Source of the DNA: an uncultured Bacteroidota bacterium
GTDB lineage: Bacteria > Bacteroidota > Bacteroidia > 2-12-FULL-35-15
DNA length: 44,143 nt
Direction of reading: 5' to 3'
Assembly: GCA_903911435.1 (NCBI GenBank)
Contig: CAIWDF010000184.1
Span: 1 to 44,143, forward strand
This document shows, piece by piece, positions 18,457 to 27,610 of the stretch (position 1 is the stretch's first letter; each line of letters opens with the position of its first letter). The translations under genes were made by a program, and so were the position numbers. The notes beneath the pieces are model-generated. The model saw nothing but the letters and a program-made list of their open reading frames with translations. It was not told where the DNA came from and ran no database searches.

Positions 18457-19173
18457 ATGGAGAATATACGCATACAAACATCGCAAAATGTAGACATTGA
18501 ATATGAATTGGCAAGCATTGGCGACCGCATACTTGCTACGTTGCTCGATTATGTGTTTTTTGTTGCCTATTTCTTAATTTTGCTACTCATCAACACTTAT
18601 ACAAAAGGATTTATGGTGAAAAATGTGGCTATGATTGTGATTTGGATGTTGCCCGTTTTGCTTTATGATTTGGTTTGCGAAGCATCATTGCAAGGCCGAT
18701 CGTTTGGGAAAATAATTATGAAAATAAAGGTGGTAAAAGTAGATGGTACACCAGCAAGTTTTGGTGCATATCTTTTGCGTTGGTTGCTTCGCATTATCGA
18801 CACACGATTGCTTTCGGGAGGGGTGGCGTTGATTGCCATATTAATTAATGGGAAAGGACAACGAGTTGGAGACATGGCCGCAGGTACTACTGTGATAAAA
18901 CTAAAACATCGAGTGAGCATAAACGATACGATATTGAACAAACCTATTCCTGAGTATCAACTGGTATTTCAAGAGGTATCGAAATTAACAGATAATGATA
19001 TTGCTATTATTAAAGAGGTGATGCTTGTATCGCTAAGGACCAACAATACGGAAGCGATTGACAAACTCGCTAAAAAAACTAAAGCGATTATGAATATAAG
19101 TTCGAATCTGCCGGACACAGAATTCCTCGCCACGGTGGTTCAAGATTATAGTTTTTATAATTTCGACAGATAG
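18457..19173 (+). CDS. RDD family membrane protein
   Basis: A 238-residue membrane protein. The RDD domain spans about residues 15-150: [17 protein letters not shown] contains the Arg-Asp pair that names the family, followed by helices at about 27-46 and 54-74. [18 protein letters not shown] is the conserved cytoplasmic loop, then [11 protein letters not shown] and [14 protein letters not shown] close the domain. A soluble helical tail of about 90 residues follows. RDD proteins may be transporters or membrane adaptors; some have Na+/H+ antiport activity. It is divergent from the SpoIIM-like gene, matching the usual composition of this gene neighbourhood, and queG starts 4 bp after its stop. 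Confidence 0.88.
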   Translation: MENIRIQTSQNVDIEYELASIGDRILATLLDYVFFVAYFLILLLINTYTKGFMVKNVAMIVIWMLPVLLYDLVCEASLQGRSFGKIIMKIKVVKVDGTPASFGAYLLRWLLRIIDTRLLSGGVALIAILINGKGQRVGDMAAGTTVIKLKHRVSINDTILNKPIPEYQLVFQEVSKLTDNDIAIIKEVMLVSLRTNNTEAIDKLAKKTKAIMNISSNLPDTEFLATVVQDYSFYNFDR

Positions 19174-19177
19174 CGTT

Positions 19178-20104
19178 ATGACTACTTCGCAAGCTACATT
19201 GATGATAAAAAACGAAGCCAAACGATTGGGCTTTGATTATTGTGGAGTTTCGAAAGCTGGATTTTTGGAAGAGGAAGCACCACGACTCGAAAATTGGTTG
19301 CGCAAGGAAATGCAGGGAGAAATGAACTATATGAATAATTATTTCGACATGCGACTCGACCCTCGATTGCTTGTGCCGGATGCAAAATCGGTGATTTCAC
19401 TGTTGCTTAATTATTACCCTGCGCAAGTGCAAGCGGATGCTAAAGCTCCTAAAATAAGTAAGTATGCTTATGGTAAAGATTATCATTTTGTGATAAAAGA
19501 AAAACTGAGTGAATTGCTCAACTATATCAACATAACGATAGGAAGTGTGGATGGACGCGCTTTTGTTGACTCGGCACCGGTGCTGGATAGAGCTTGGGCA
19601 AAACGAAGCGGGTTGGGTTGGATAGGCAAGAATAGTAATTTGATAAACAAGCGTTCGGGTTCGTTTTATTTTATTGCCGAACTTATTATCGATTTGGAAC
19701 TTGATGCGGATATTGCGATGAAAGATTATTGTGGCAGTTGCAACCGATGCATGGAAGCTTGCCCTACACAAGCGATTGTGGCTCCTTACGTGGTGGATGG
19801 AAGCAAGTGTATTTCGTATTATACTATTGAACTAAAAAACAACCTACCTGCTGAAGCAAAAGGGAAATTGGATAATTGGGCATTCGGGTGCGATGTGTGC
19901 CAAGATGTGTGTCCGTGGAATAGGTTTGCGAAACCGAATAATGAACCTCATTTTCTACCTAATGAAGAATTGCTGGGCATGACAGCGCGAGATTTTTATG
20001 AGATAACAGAACAGACTTTTAAGCGCGTGTTTAAGGATTCGGCTGTGAAACGAACCAAGTTTGGCGGACTAAAAAGGAATCTGGAATTTTTGAAGCCCGA
20101 TTAG
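19178..20104 (+). CDS. queG: Epoxyqueuosine reductase
   Basis: QueG performs the last step of queuosine synthesis, reducing epoxyqueuosine to queuosine in tRNA with cobalamin and two [4Fe-4S] clusters. The 308-residue protein has all expected parts. An N-terminal catalytic domain contains [10 protein letters not shown] and the cobalamin-contacting [24 protein letters not shown]. The first cluster motif [12 protein letters not shown] has Cys185, 188, 191 and 195; further cysteines are Cys211, 238, 241 and 245 (CDVCQDVCP). It is slightly short because the C-terminal HEAT-like extension of some orthologues is absent. It follows RDD by only 4 bp, so the two are probably co-transcribed although unrelated in function. 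Confidence 0.95.
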   Translation: MTTSQATLMIKNEAKRLGFDYCGVSKAGFLEEEAPRLENWLRKEMQGEMNYMNNYFDMRLDPRLLVPDAKSVISLLLNYYPAQVQADAKAPKISKYAYGKDYHFVIKEKLSELLNYINITIGSVDGRAFVDSAPVLDRAWAKRSGLGWIGKNSNLINKRSGSFYFIAELIIDLELDADIAMKDYCGSCNRCMEACPTQAIVAPYVVDGSKCISYYTIELKNNLPAEAKGKLDNWAFGCDVCQDVCPWNRFAKPNNEPHFLPNEELLGMTARDFYEITEQTFKRVFKDSAVKRTKFGGLKRNLEFLKPD

Positions 20105-20295
20105 GACTTTGTAATATTTTTAAATACTTCCTTGATTACGTCTTTGTATTGATTTCCGTAGGTGGTTAAGCACCACATCATCAACATTGTTTTTTCGTCA
20201 GGCTTTAGCCATTTTACGGCTTTTATGAGTTCTTTGCGAAAAAGTGTTTTATCGAAACTCACTTTTTCAAGTATCTTTTTACTTAATTCAAACAT
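20101..20295 (-). CDS. Small helical protein, unknown function
   Basis: A 64-residue soluble protein with no signal peptide or membrane segment. It reads as two or three helices: [40 protein letters not shown] and [12 protein letters not shown]. The well-spaced hydrophobic pattern and the ordered WLKP(D/E)E turn support real coding. I do not know a named family. Its stop overlaps the stop of queG by 4 bp in convergent orientation. Confidence 0.65.
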   Translation of the reverse strand: MFELSKKILEKVSFDKTLFRKELIKAVKWLKPDEKTMLMMWCLTTYGNQYKDVIKEVFKNITKS

Positions 20296-20524
20296 GACTT
20301 TTAGTGTTTTATTAAGGGGTTAATAACAAACTGAAGCACGAAAGTAGAGCAAGAAAATTAAAAAATCAAGAAAATAGTGTAGTATTTTTAAACAGTTGGT
20401 GTTTGGTAAGTTCTCGAAAAATAAAAATTGACCCTAAAAATGGGCTTAATGATTAAGGATTTGGGGAATTAGGATTTAGGATTGTCTATTAAATTTAATC
20501 AGATTAAAGTGAGTAAAGTAATGG

Positions 20525-20553
20525 CCTATAAAAACGCTTATGAATAGCGTTTA
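20525..20553 (-). terminator. Intrinsic terminator of the DUF2007 gene
   Basis: On the minus strand, AAACGCT and AGCGTTT (20546-20552 and 20532-20538) form a 7-bp stem with a 7-nt loop, followed directly by a short T run (GTTTTTATAG). The hairpin begins inside the stop codon of the DUF2007 gene. Confidence 0.6.
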
Positions 20554-20796
20554 TTCTTTGCGTGAGTTTTCGAATTCGGAAACGATTAATTTGGCTTTTT
20601 CGAAATCAAGATTTGAAACGACAACTTTGACGGAGCCTAAGCCTGGTGTGGAATAAAACGGGACTAATGTTCCGATGATTTGGTCGGTGAGGAAGGCTTC
20701 TATGTTTTCGTTTTCTAAGAGATTTTTTACCATTTCTGCTTCCCATTGCATCCCGATAAAAACTTCTACCGGGTAGGTTTCGTTGTTTAACTTCAT
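20551..20796 (-). CDS. DUF2007 domain protein
   Basis: An 81-residue protein. The pattern VEVFIGMQWEAEMVKNLLENENIEAFL, followed by LGSVKVVVSNLDFEKAKLIVSEF, matches the DUF2007 (putative signal-transducing protein) fold. This is a small ferredoxin-like alpha/beta domain in which the first helix follows a strand reading 'F.G...EA...K..LE...I'. No ligand or partner is known with certainty. It is cytoplasmic, monocistronic and ends in a hairpin terminator. Confidence 0.82.
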   Translation of the reverse strand: MKLNNETYPVEVFIGMQWEAEMVKNLLENENIEAFLTDQIIGTLVPFYSTPGLGSVKVVVSNLDFEKAKLIVSEFENSRKE

Positions 20797-20984
20797 AATT
20801 ATTAATTGTGGTTGGTGATTATTTTTTTGAAATAGTGAGTTGGGTGAAAAACTTTTTCAACTCAAAAATACTAAATTATTCAATTTATAATGATTTAAAT
20901 GAGGGTAAAAAACAGCTTGATGGAGGGTAAATTGATTTTTTGGGGAATTAGGAGAGGTGGTGGGATACCTCCTACTCATTAACA

Positions 20985-21007
20985 CGAGTTGAAAACTCGC
21001 GCTAGCG
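20985..21007. repeat. REP-like palindrome
   Basis: CGAGTT-GAA-AACTCG (20985-20999) is a perfect 6-bp hairpin with a 3-nt loop, followed immediately by the 8-bp palindrome CGCTAGCG (21000-21007). The paired layout resembles dispersed extragenic palindromes. Only one copy is seen in this window, so its repetitive nature is inferred. Confidence 0.4.
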
Positions 21008-21122
21008 AAAGGCTCAAATTTTTTCCATTTGATTGATTATGTTATTGTTAATGCGATTTTGAGTTGATTTTTGGTGGAATTTGTATAGATTTAATGGCAC
21101 TTAAAAACGCAATTGCTGCCGC

Positions 21123-21329
21123 GAGAAGGCTAAATGCTCCCCTGAGAAGGCTAAATGCTCCTCGGAGATTGTTAAATGCTGCTCGGAGATGGCTAAATGC
21201 TGCTCGGAGATGGCTAAATGCTCCCCGGAGATGGCTAAATGCTCCCCGGAGTTGGCTAAATGCTCCTCTGAGATGAGTACATTCTCCTCTTAAATGGCTG
21301 AATGCTGCACGGAGATGGCTAAATTTGAG
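21123..21329. repeat. 21-bp tandem repeat array, about 10 units
   Basis: Nine full units and one partial unit follow without spacers, starting at 21123, 21144, 21165, 21186, 21207, 21228, 21249, 21270, 21291 and 21312. The consensus is GAGATGGCTAAATGCTCC followed by a variable CCG, TCG or TCT; central units are nearly identical and both ends decay. A very degenerate unit may precede at 21102. Being a multiple of three, the array is open in one frame as a heptad R-(R/W)-L-N-A-P-R. In another frame each unit is a mini-ORF ATG CTC NNN GGA GAT GGC TAA. CTCC and GGAG within adjacent units could pair. Confidence 0.9.
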
Positions 21330-21562
21330 AAAGACGTAATTTTTCGAAATATGAAGAAGATGTTTTGGTGAAAAGGGGTGTTTTGAGGGTTGGGTGAATT
21401 GACACTATTATATATGTGTGAAAAACAATTGACTGTTTGCCATGTTGCACTACCTGTTAGTAACCTTGGGTTGTTGGTAATTTTATTTTGGGGAGTTGCG
21501 GGAGGGCTTTTCTATGGTTAATTTCGTATTTTGAATGTGGGAGGTGATTCCATTGGATTGAT

Positions 21563-24295
21563 ATGGTAAGAAAAATTGTTTCGGTGGTGATGGTGGTGTG
21601 TTGCTTGGCAGGCGGCATTGCGTGGTTTGTGTATTTGAAACAAATGAATACGCCTGTGAGCGAAGGCATCAATGCGATACCTGTGAATGCGGTGATGGTG
21701 ATGGAAAGCAGACAGGCGAGAAAACTATGGCGCAAACTGTCGCAGACGAACCTGATGTGGGAGGAGCTATTGGGAACGGAATTGGTGGGTAGGATGAATG
21801 GTGTGGGGCGGAGTATTGATTCGTTGCTCGAACTGAATAAGGATGTGGGTTCGGCACTTGATAATCATTCGGTTTTTGTGTCGGCACATGTGTCGTCAAG
21901 TTCGGAGCTTGACTTACTCTATATATATAGTATGCCTAATTTGACGTACGAAACGTATTTCGAGGATTTTTTAAAATCGATTGACAAAAATGCTCAAAAG
22001 CAAGATTATGCTGGGGTGGCGATAGGTAGACTAAAGCTTTCGCCAAGGAAGGGTTTGTACTATGCTTTTCAGGATGGGATTTTGATGATGTCGGAGCAGG
22101 AGGATTTGGTGAAAGAATCGATTCGTCAATTGAAATCGGGGAACTCGCTGGTGAAGGATGCTTCGTTTGGCAAGGTGGTGGGGTCGGCTGGAAAAAATGC
22201 GGATGCGAGTGTGTATGTGAATTATAAAACGTTTCCGAAACTGCTTCGGTTGTTTTCGTCCTCGAAACTGGGAACAAGATTGGAGGATGTTTCTCATTTT
22301 GCTGATTGTTCGGGCTGGGATGTGCAGGTGAAAGCGAATGCATTGTCGTTAACAGGATTTACCCAAGTGTCGGATTCAACACGTAGTTACTTGCGAGTTT
22401 TTAGTAATCAGAAACCTCAGGAGATAGAGATGACGAAGGTGATTCCGAACAGTACTGCTCAGTTTTTGTTTTTTGGGGTGAGTAATTTTTCAACGTTTTA
22501 TCGTGATTCGAAACTAGAAGAACAAACCGATGCGCATCATGCTGCGAATGAGGTTTTGCTGTCGTCAATAAATACTCGGTATGAGGTAAATGTGGCGAAT
22601 TGTTTTCTGAATTGGATGAATAATGAGATGGCGATGGTGGTGACTGAACCTAGCGGAGAGAACCTGATGGAGAAGAGTTATGGGGTTTTTAGGTCGAACA
22701 ATATAAAAAATGCGGTTGGCTCGTTGACGGATTTAGCCAAACAGATTAATAAAACTGAAGGTACGAAGCTTGACACGGCCCGCTATCGCGACCATACGAT
22801 AACGTTGCTGCCGTTGCCAACTATTATCCCTTTGCTTTTCGGCAACCAATTTGCTGAGCTGAAGAACAATTATTTTACTTCGCTTGGCAATTACGTGGTG
22901 GTGGGGAACTCGGCAGAAGCGTTGCACCCATTTATTGATGCGTATGAAAACCATAAAACATTGAGCGAAGAAAAGAGCTACAAGGATTTTTCGTCAAACC
23001 TTTCGTCAGAAACGAATCTCTACTTCTACTCTTCTATTCCGCGCTCATCGCTGATTTATGGTTCGATGTTGAACAAAAAATGTGGTGATGATTTAACCAA
23101 ACACTTGAAGTTGACAAAAAAATTTGAAGGTGTAGCGATTCAGTTTTCTTCGAATAAGAAATCGTTTTACAGTACGATTTTTCTGAAATATAATTCGGAA
23201 CAAAAACAAGAATCGAGCACTTTGTGGGAATCAGTGCTCGATACAACTATTAGTTCGAAACCATGGATGGTGCTTAATCACCTGAGCAATACGAAAGAAA
23301 TAGTGGTGCAGGATGATGCATATAAATTGTACTTGATTAGTGCCACAGGGAAAATATTGTGGCGAAAACAATTGGATGGAAAAATAATGTCGGACCTGCT
23401 GCAAGTGGATGCGTTGAAAAATAACAAACTTCAGTTGCTGTTCAATACTATGAATAGGATTTATGTAATTGATAGAAATGGAAATGATTTGAAAGGATTT
23501 CCGATTAATTTAAAATCGCCTGCTACTAATGCTCTTGCGCTGATTGACTATGAAAACAACAAGGAGTACAGAATATTTATAGCTACCGAAAACAAACACA
23601 TACTTTGCTACAAAATAAATGGAGAGCTGGTGAATGGTTTTAAATTTGACAAAACAAAAGCTACGGTGTTCTTGCCGATAACCTATTTCAGAGCCAATAA
23701 CAAAGACCACCTTGGAGTGGTAGATGTGAAAGGCAATGTTTACATTATGGACCGACATGGTGAAAGTAAGTTGACAACAAAAGAACAGATGCCAACAGGT
23801 ATGGCTAACTTTTTTGTTGAAAGTGGGAAGGATTATGCACATACTTTTGTGATTGGTTGTGATACATTGGGTAACGTGATTAAATTGAGTTTGTCGGGAG
23901 ATGGCGAAAATATAAAGTTTCAGAGTTTCGAAACCTCGCCTTATTTCTATTACTACGACATCAATAGGGATGATAAAAAGGAATATATATTTCTTACGAG
24001 AAACGAATTAAAAGTTTTCTCGCAAGACAAGTCGCTACTTTATAAGTATGAATTTAAAGACACCGTTTCGGGAGGTGTTCAGTTATTCACTTCTGGCGAT
24101 GGGAATGTACAGTTGGGTGTAGTTTCGGAAAGCGCGAATGAATTATTTTTAATCAACGAGAATGGATTGTTGAATTCGGATTTCCCGTTGTCGGGCAAAA
24201 CTAGTTTTAGCATTGGCGATATGAATGGAGAGGGGCTTAACAATGTGGTGACAGGAGGAGGAGATAAAAGAATTTATGTTTATCAGCTTCATTAA
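21563..24295 (+). CDS. Large envelope protein: DUF3352-like domain plus beta-propeller
   Basis: A 910-residue protein with one N-terminal membrane anchor or signal (about residues 4-25). Residues ~30-540 resemble the DUF3352-like periplasmic proteins common in Bacteroidota, with the opening INAIPVNAVMVMESRQARKLW and repeated blocks such as SLGNYVVVGNSAEALHPFIDAY. Residues ~570-910 form a repetitive beta-propeller of PQQ/FG-GAP type: LYLISATGKILWRKQL, IYVIDRNGNDLKGFPIN, ILCYKINGELVNGF, VYIMDRHGESK, LFLINENGLLNSDFPLSG and a final RIYVYQLH blade. No catalytic site is visible; a binding or assembly role at the periplasmic side is likely. The 5' third is noticeably G-rich compared with the 3' two thirds. 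Confidence 0.75.
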   Translation: MVRKIVSVVMVVCCLAGGIAWFVYLKQMNTPVSEGINAIPVNAVMVMESRQARKLWRKLSQTNLMWEELLGTELVGRMNGVGRSIDSLLELNKDVGSALDNHSVFVSAHVSSSSELDLLYIYSMPNLTYETYFEDFLKSIDKNAQKQDYAGVAIGRLKLSPRKGLYYAFQDGILMMSEQEDLVKESIRQLKSGNSLVKDASFGKVVGSAGKNADASVYVNYKTFPKLLRLFSSSKLGTRLEDVSHFADCSGWDVQVKANALSLTGFTQVSDSTRSYLRVFSNQKPQEIEMTKVIPNSTAQFLFFGVSNFSTFYRDSKLEEQTDAHHAANEVLLSSINTRYEVNVANCFLNWMNNEMAMVVTEPSGENLMEKSYGVFRSNNIKNAVGSLTDLAKQINKTEGTKLDTARYRDHTITLLPLPTIIPLLFGNQFAELKNNYFTSLGNYVVVGNSAEALHPFIDAYENHKTLSEEKSYKDFSSNLSSETNLYFYSSIPRSSLIYGSMLNKKCGDDLTKHLKLTKKFEGVAIQFSSNKKSFYSTIFLKYNSEQKQESSTLWESVLDTTISSKPWMVLNHLSNTKEIVVQDDAYKLYLISATGKILWRKQLDGKIMSDLLQVDALKNNKLQLLFNTMNRIYVIDRNGNDLKGFPINLKSPATNALALIDYENNKEYRIFIATENKHILCYKINGELVNGFKFDKTKATVFLPITYFRANNKDHLGVVDVKGNVYIMDRHGESKLTTKEQMPTGMANFFVESGKDYAHTFVIGCDTLGNVIKLSLSGDGENIKFQSFETSPYFYYYDINRDDKKEYIFLTRNELKVFSQDKSLLYKYEFKDTVSGGVQLFTSGDGNVQLGVVSESANELFLINENGLLNSDFPLSGKTSFSIGDMNGEGLNNVVTGGGDKRIYVYQLH

Positions 24296-24397
24296 CTGCC
24301 ATGGTGTTAAAATTTTTTCTACTTTCACATTCGAATTTGGACTACTAAATTTACAAAATCAAGATATCGAAAAACGAAGTCAAAATACTATAGGCGT

Positions 24398-26905
24398 ATG
24401 AAAAAAATTCTACTAATTATCTTTTCTGTTTTTACATTTTCATTTACTAGTTCGGCCCAAGATTTTCTGGAATATTTGAATAGTAATTATTCGGGATTGA
24501 TGGGCACAGAGCTACAGCCGGCTTCGGTGGTAGATAGCCGATTTAAAACCGACTTCAATGTGATTGGTGCAGGTATCGGCCTTTCGAATAATTATATTGG
24601 ATTAAAAAAATCGGCCTTGAAACATGAAGGAAGTTGGAATAATTTTTCAGAGGATAATTATAAAGCATTTAAGGATACTTCCTTCTCGCAAAATTATATG
24701 GTTAGACGAGAAAGTAGCCAGGCCAAATCGGTGAATTTTTACAATCAAATTTACTTGCCTTCTATAATGGTTACCATCAATGAAAAAAATGCCATTGCAA
24801 TAAAATGGAAAGCTAGAACCATATTGAATATTGATGGACTTGAACCCGATATGGCTAATCTTGTATCGAATGAATTGAACTATCCTTCGTTATGGCAAAA
24901 GAAAATTGAAAACAAAAATTTGAGTTTACAAACCATGTCGTGGATGGAATACGGAATTACTTACGGACACGTGTTTAAAGCAGAAGGAGCACACTTTCTG
25001 AAAGCTGGTATCACTGCTAAATATGTTCAAGGATTGCAAGCGGCTTATATGTATGTGAATGATTTGCATTATCAAATCACGAACGATACTACGATTTCGC
25101 TTTTTCACTCTGATGTGAGTTATGGACATTCTGACAATTTCGAACAAGATCAATCGACTGTGCAATATAAACCCTCACCGTTTGGTTCATTTGCATTCGA
25201 TTTTGGTGTAGTGTATGAATGGCGCCCAAAATATCAGGATTATAAATATGAAATGAATGGACAAAAAGGATTGAACAAATTAGATAAAAATAAATATAAG
25301 CTAAGAGTTGGACTCTCCGTGCTTGATGTGGGTACACCAGTAAAGTTCAGGAAAGGTTCATATAGCAGAGATTTCACAACAGATATTTCTCTTTGGGATG
25401 TGGCTCGTTTCAATCCAAACAATCTTCAAGAATTTGATGATTCTATTCAAAACATATTTATAAAGAAAAAACCAGAAGGAGACGAAACCTTTAAAATGAG
25501 TTTACCTACTGTGATTAGCTTACAAATAGATTATCAACTTTGGAAAGATTTTTATGTGAACTTAACTCCATACCTTGATTACAACTCACTTAAATTTGTA
25601 AGAAGTAAACGGACCACTGCGGTGCACGAACTAACTTCTATAAGCTTAACGCCAAGATGGGATTATAAATATCTTGGTTTGTTTGTGCCTGTATCTTACG
25701 ATGCTTATGGGACCACAAAAGTTGGATTGGGTTTACGCCTAGGGCCAATAATTATTGGAACATCAAACATATTACCTCTTGTAAGTAATAAAGATATCTA
25801 CGGAGCTGACATTCATGCGATGTTCAAAATACCATTAATGTATCGTAGAGTGCGTGATAGAGATAACGACCACGTTTCGGATGATAGAGATAGATGCATT
25901 GATGTACCTGGAGTTTGGGAGTTTTATGGTTGTCCTGACCGCGATAATGACCATGTGGAAGACAAAGATGACCAATGTCCGGATGATCCAGGATTACCAG
26001 AGTTTAATGGATGCCCTGACCGTGATGGAGATAAAGTAATCGACAAATTGGATGCCTGTCCGGATGTTGCTGGATTGGCTCAATTCAATGGTTGTCCGGA
26101 TACTGATGCCGATGGAATTCCTGATAAGGATGACGATTGCCCTTCAGAATATGGATTGAAACAATTCAAAGGCTGTCCGGATAAAGATGGAGATGGAGTG
26201 ATGGACAGATTGGATAAGTGTCCTGAAAAGCCAGGCCCTGCAAGCAATGAGGGATGCCCAGAATTAAAAATGATACTTATAGACTCCGTTGGAAATAGTT
26301 TACGGACTGTGATTCAAAATAAAGATGGAAGTTTCAGTTTTGATGACTTACCATCTGACGAAAAAGTGAGATTCAGAATGGAAGGTGAACGTACTGATAC
26401 CATTTTTGATGCGAAAGTTGTGGTTGGAGGAATTGCTAAAAAAGCAATAAAAGACAATAGGGATGGTTATTTACATTTCATAGTTTTAAAAACAGATGTG
26501 AATGTATTGAACCAAATGAGTACACAAGATGTAGCTGTGAAACTTGACACCATTGAACAAGCTATAGTTCAGAAAGCGTTTAGCAACTTGGAATTTGCAT
26601 CGGGTAATGATGTAATCAAGAAAGAATCGTATGCTTCGTTAAATGATTTATCGGCATTGTTGGCAAAAAAACCAAAATGGAGGTTAAAAGTCTCTGGACA
26701 CACCGATAATCAAGGAGTGGCTGCGGCTAATCTAAAGTTATCTCAAAAACGTTCGGAGGCTGTAAAGAAATACCTTGTTGGAAAAGGCATTGCACCCGAA
26801 CGATTTAAAATAGAATGGTTCGGACAGACAAAACCAATAGCTGACAATAAAACCATGGAGGGTAGGCAAAAAAATAGAAGAGTAGAAATGGTAATTATAA
26901 AATAA
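24398..26905 (+). CDS. DUF5723-TSP3-OmpA outer-membrane protein
   Basis: An 835-residue protein in three parts. After a signal peptide ending SSAQ, residues ~20-480 form a DUF5723-type outer-membrane beta-barrel (start DFLEYLNSNYSGLMGTELQP). Residues ~485-620 hold about five thrombospondin type 3 repeats, acidic Ca2+-binding loops of the form DxDxDxVxDxxDxCPD, each closed by FxGCPD. The final ~110 residues are an OmpA/MotB peptidoglycan-binding domain: LEFASGNDVIK, then VSGHTDNQGVAAANLKLSQKRSEAV, with the conserved Asp and Arg, and NRRVEMVI at the end. The protein probably spans the outer membrane, with a calcium-stiffened linker reaching the cell wall. Confidence 0.93.
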   Translation: MKKILLIIFSVFTFSFTSSAQDFLEYLNSNYSGLMGTELQPASVVDSRFKTDFNVIGAGIGLSNNYIGLKKSALKHEGSWNNFSEDNYKAFKDTSFSQNYMVRRESSQAKSVNFYNQIYLPSIMVTINEKNAIAIKWKARTILNIDGLEPDMANLVSNELNYPSLWQKKIENKNLSLQTMSWMEYGITYGHVFKAEGAHFLKAGITAKYVQGLQAAYMYVNDLHYQITNDTTISLFHSDVSYGHSDNFEQDQSTVQYKPSPFGSFAFDFGVVYEWRPKYQDYKYEMNGQKGLNKLDKNKYKLRVGLSVLDVGTPVKFRKGSYSRDFTTDISLWDVARFNPNNLQEFDDSIQNIFIKKKPEGDETFKMSLPTVISLQIDYQLWKDFYVNLTPYLDYNSLKFVRSKRTTAVHELTSISLTPRWDYKYLGLFVPVSYDAYGTTKVGLGLRLGPIIIGTSNILPLVSNKDIYGADIHAMFKIPLMYRRVRDRDNDHVSDDRDRCIDVPGVWEFYGCPDRDNDHVEDKDDQCPDDPGLPEFNGCPDRDGDKVIDKLDACPDVAGLAQFNGCPDTDADGIPDKDDDCPSEYGLKQFKGCPDKDGDGVMDRLDKCPEKPGPASNEGCPELKMILIDSVGNSLRTVIQNKDGSFSFDDLPSDEKVRFRMEGERTDTIFDAKVVVGGIAKKAIKDNRDGYLHFIVLKTDVNVLNQMSTQDVAVKLDTIEQAIVQKAFSNLEFASGNDVIKKESYASLNDLSALLAKKPKWRLKVSGHTDNQGVAAANLKLSQKRSEAVKKYLVGKGIAPERFKIEWFGQTKPIADNKTMEGRQKNRRVEMVIIK

Positions 26906-26913
26906 AAGGTTTG

Positions 26914-26921
26914 TATTTTTG
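26914..26921 (+). promoter_or_regulatory. -7 element (TAnnTTTG) for the 26946 gene
   Basis: TATTTTTG is a full consensus match 24 bp upstream of the ATG at 26946 and 8 bp after the previous stop codon. Its position makes the alternative TTG start at 26919 unlikely, because that start would lie inside the promoter. Confidence 0.5.
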
Positions 26922-26945
26922 CTTCAAATTTTAAACAGAATAAAA

Positions 26946-27572
26946 ATGAAACGAATAATTTTATTGACACTCGCAATTTCCTCAATTGGACTTACAAAAG
27001 CTCAAAACTCAAAAGCAGTATTTGAAACACATGAAATCGTATGGTATGGACTTGATTTCACCAAGGCGAAATTTGTTGGTCAATTTGACCAAGGAATGGG
27101 GGCAATGCCCGCTACAGGCCATGATATGAGAACAAAATGGATACCACAATGGAACGCACTAATTGCCAAAGAAAAAACGAACTTTCCGTTGAACAATGCA
27201 TTTGATGTAGATAACATTGCATACGACATGGGACCAGTGAATACCATTAACTCTAAGATTGATGCTAGCGCTTGTATGGTTTTCAATCCAGGCACAATAG
27301 ACAGAAAAGAAATAGATGGAATGGTTGCAAAATATACGGCAGGAGAAAAGAAAGATGGAATTGCCTGTGTTTTCATTGTTGAAAATTTTGACAAAGGCGC
27401 TGAAAATGCATCTATTTATGTGACATTCTTTGACATTGCGAGTAAAAAAGTACTTCTTTGCCAAAAAGAAGAAGGTAAACCACTTGGAGTAGGTATGCGC
27501 AATTATTGGGCAGGATCGGTAAAATCAATCATCAAACAAATTCAAAAAGACTGGCGCTCTTGGAAAGGATAA
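26946..27572 (+). CDS. Secreted protein, unknown function
   Basis: A 208-residue exported protein with signal peptide MKRIILLTLAISSIGLTKAQ; I start at this ATG rather than the upstream TTG. The mature part is alpha/beta, with EIVWYGLDFTKAKFVGQF near the N-terminus and GIACVFIVENFDKGAENASIYVTFFDIASKKVLLC near the C-terminus. The latter is a strand-turn-strand pattern seen in small Bacteroidota periplasmic proteins. It ends with NYWAGSVKSIIKQIQKDW. I recognise the style as a conserved Bacteroidota hypothetical but no named domain. It lies 40 bp after the OmpA-type gene with its own candidate promoter. Confidence 0.75.
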   Translation: MKRIILLTLAISSIGLTKAQNSKAVFETHEIVWYGLDFTKAKFVGQFDQGMGAMPATGHDMRTKWIPQWNALIAKEKTNFPLNNAFDVDNIAYDMGPVNTINSKIDASACMVFNPGTIDRKEIDGMVAKYTAGEKKDGIACVFIVENFDKGAENASIYVTFFDIASKKVLLCQKEEGKPLGVGMRNYWAGSVKSIIKQIQKDWRSWKG

Positions 27573-27610
27573 TCGCTGTGTTCTCGGATAAAGTAAAACT
27601 TTTGCCCTTT

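Larger units (their letters stand above)
20797..21562. other. Gene-poor 766-bp intergenic region
   Basis: No convincing gene lies here. It holds a REP-like double hairpin (20985-21007) and the 21-bp tandem array (21123-21329). Short phrases recur: TTGGGGAATTAGGA occurs at about 20462 and again at about 20939. The only long open frame (21064-21276) is a by-product of the array. Confidence 0.7.

Noticed and set aside
20296-20550. Small gene or RNA in the gap between the 64-residue gene and DUF2007
   Set aside because: No frame with coding character and no tRNA or structured RNA visible; only AT-rich sequence and the DUF2007 terminator.
21064-21276. Open frame of 70 codons rich in R-W-L-N-A-P heptads
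   Set aside because: It is created by the 21-bp array, starts on a TTG, and the array continues in the same periodicity past its stop. No ribosome site or homologous domain is evident.
21123-21329. Possible CRISPR array
   Set aside because: Units are contiguous with no spacers, are only 21 bp long, and no cas genes are present.
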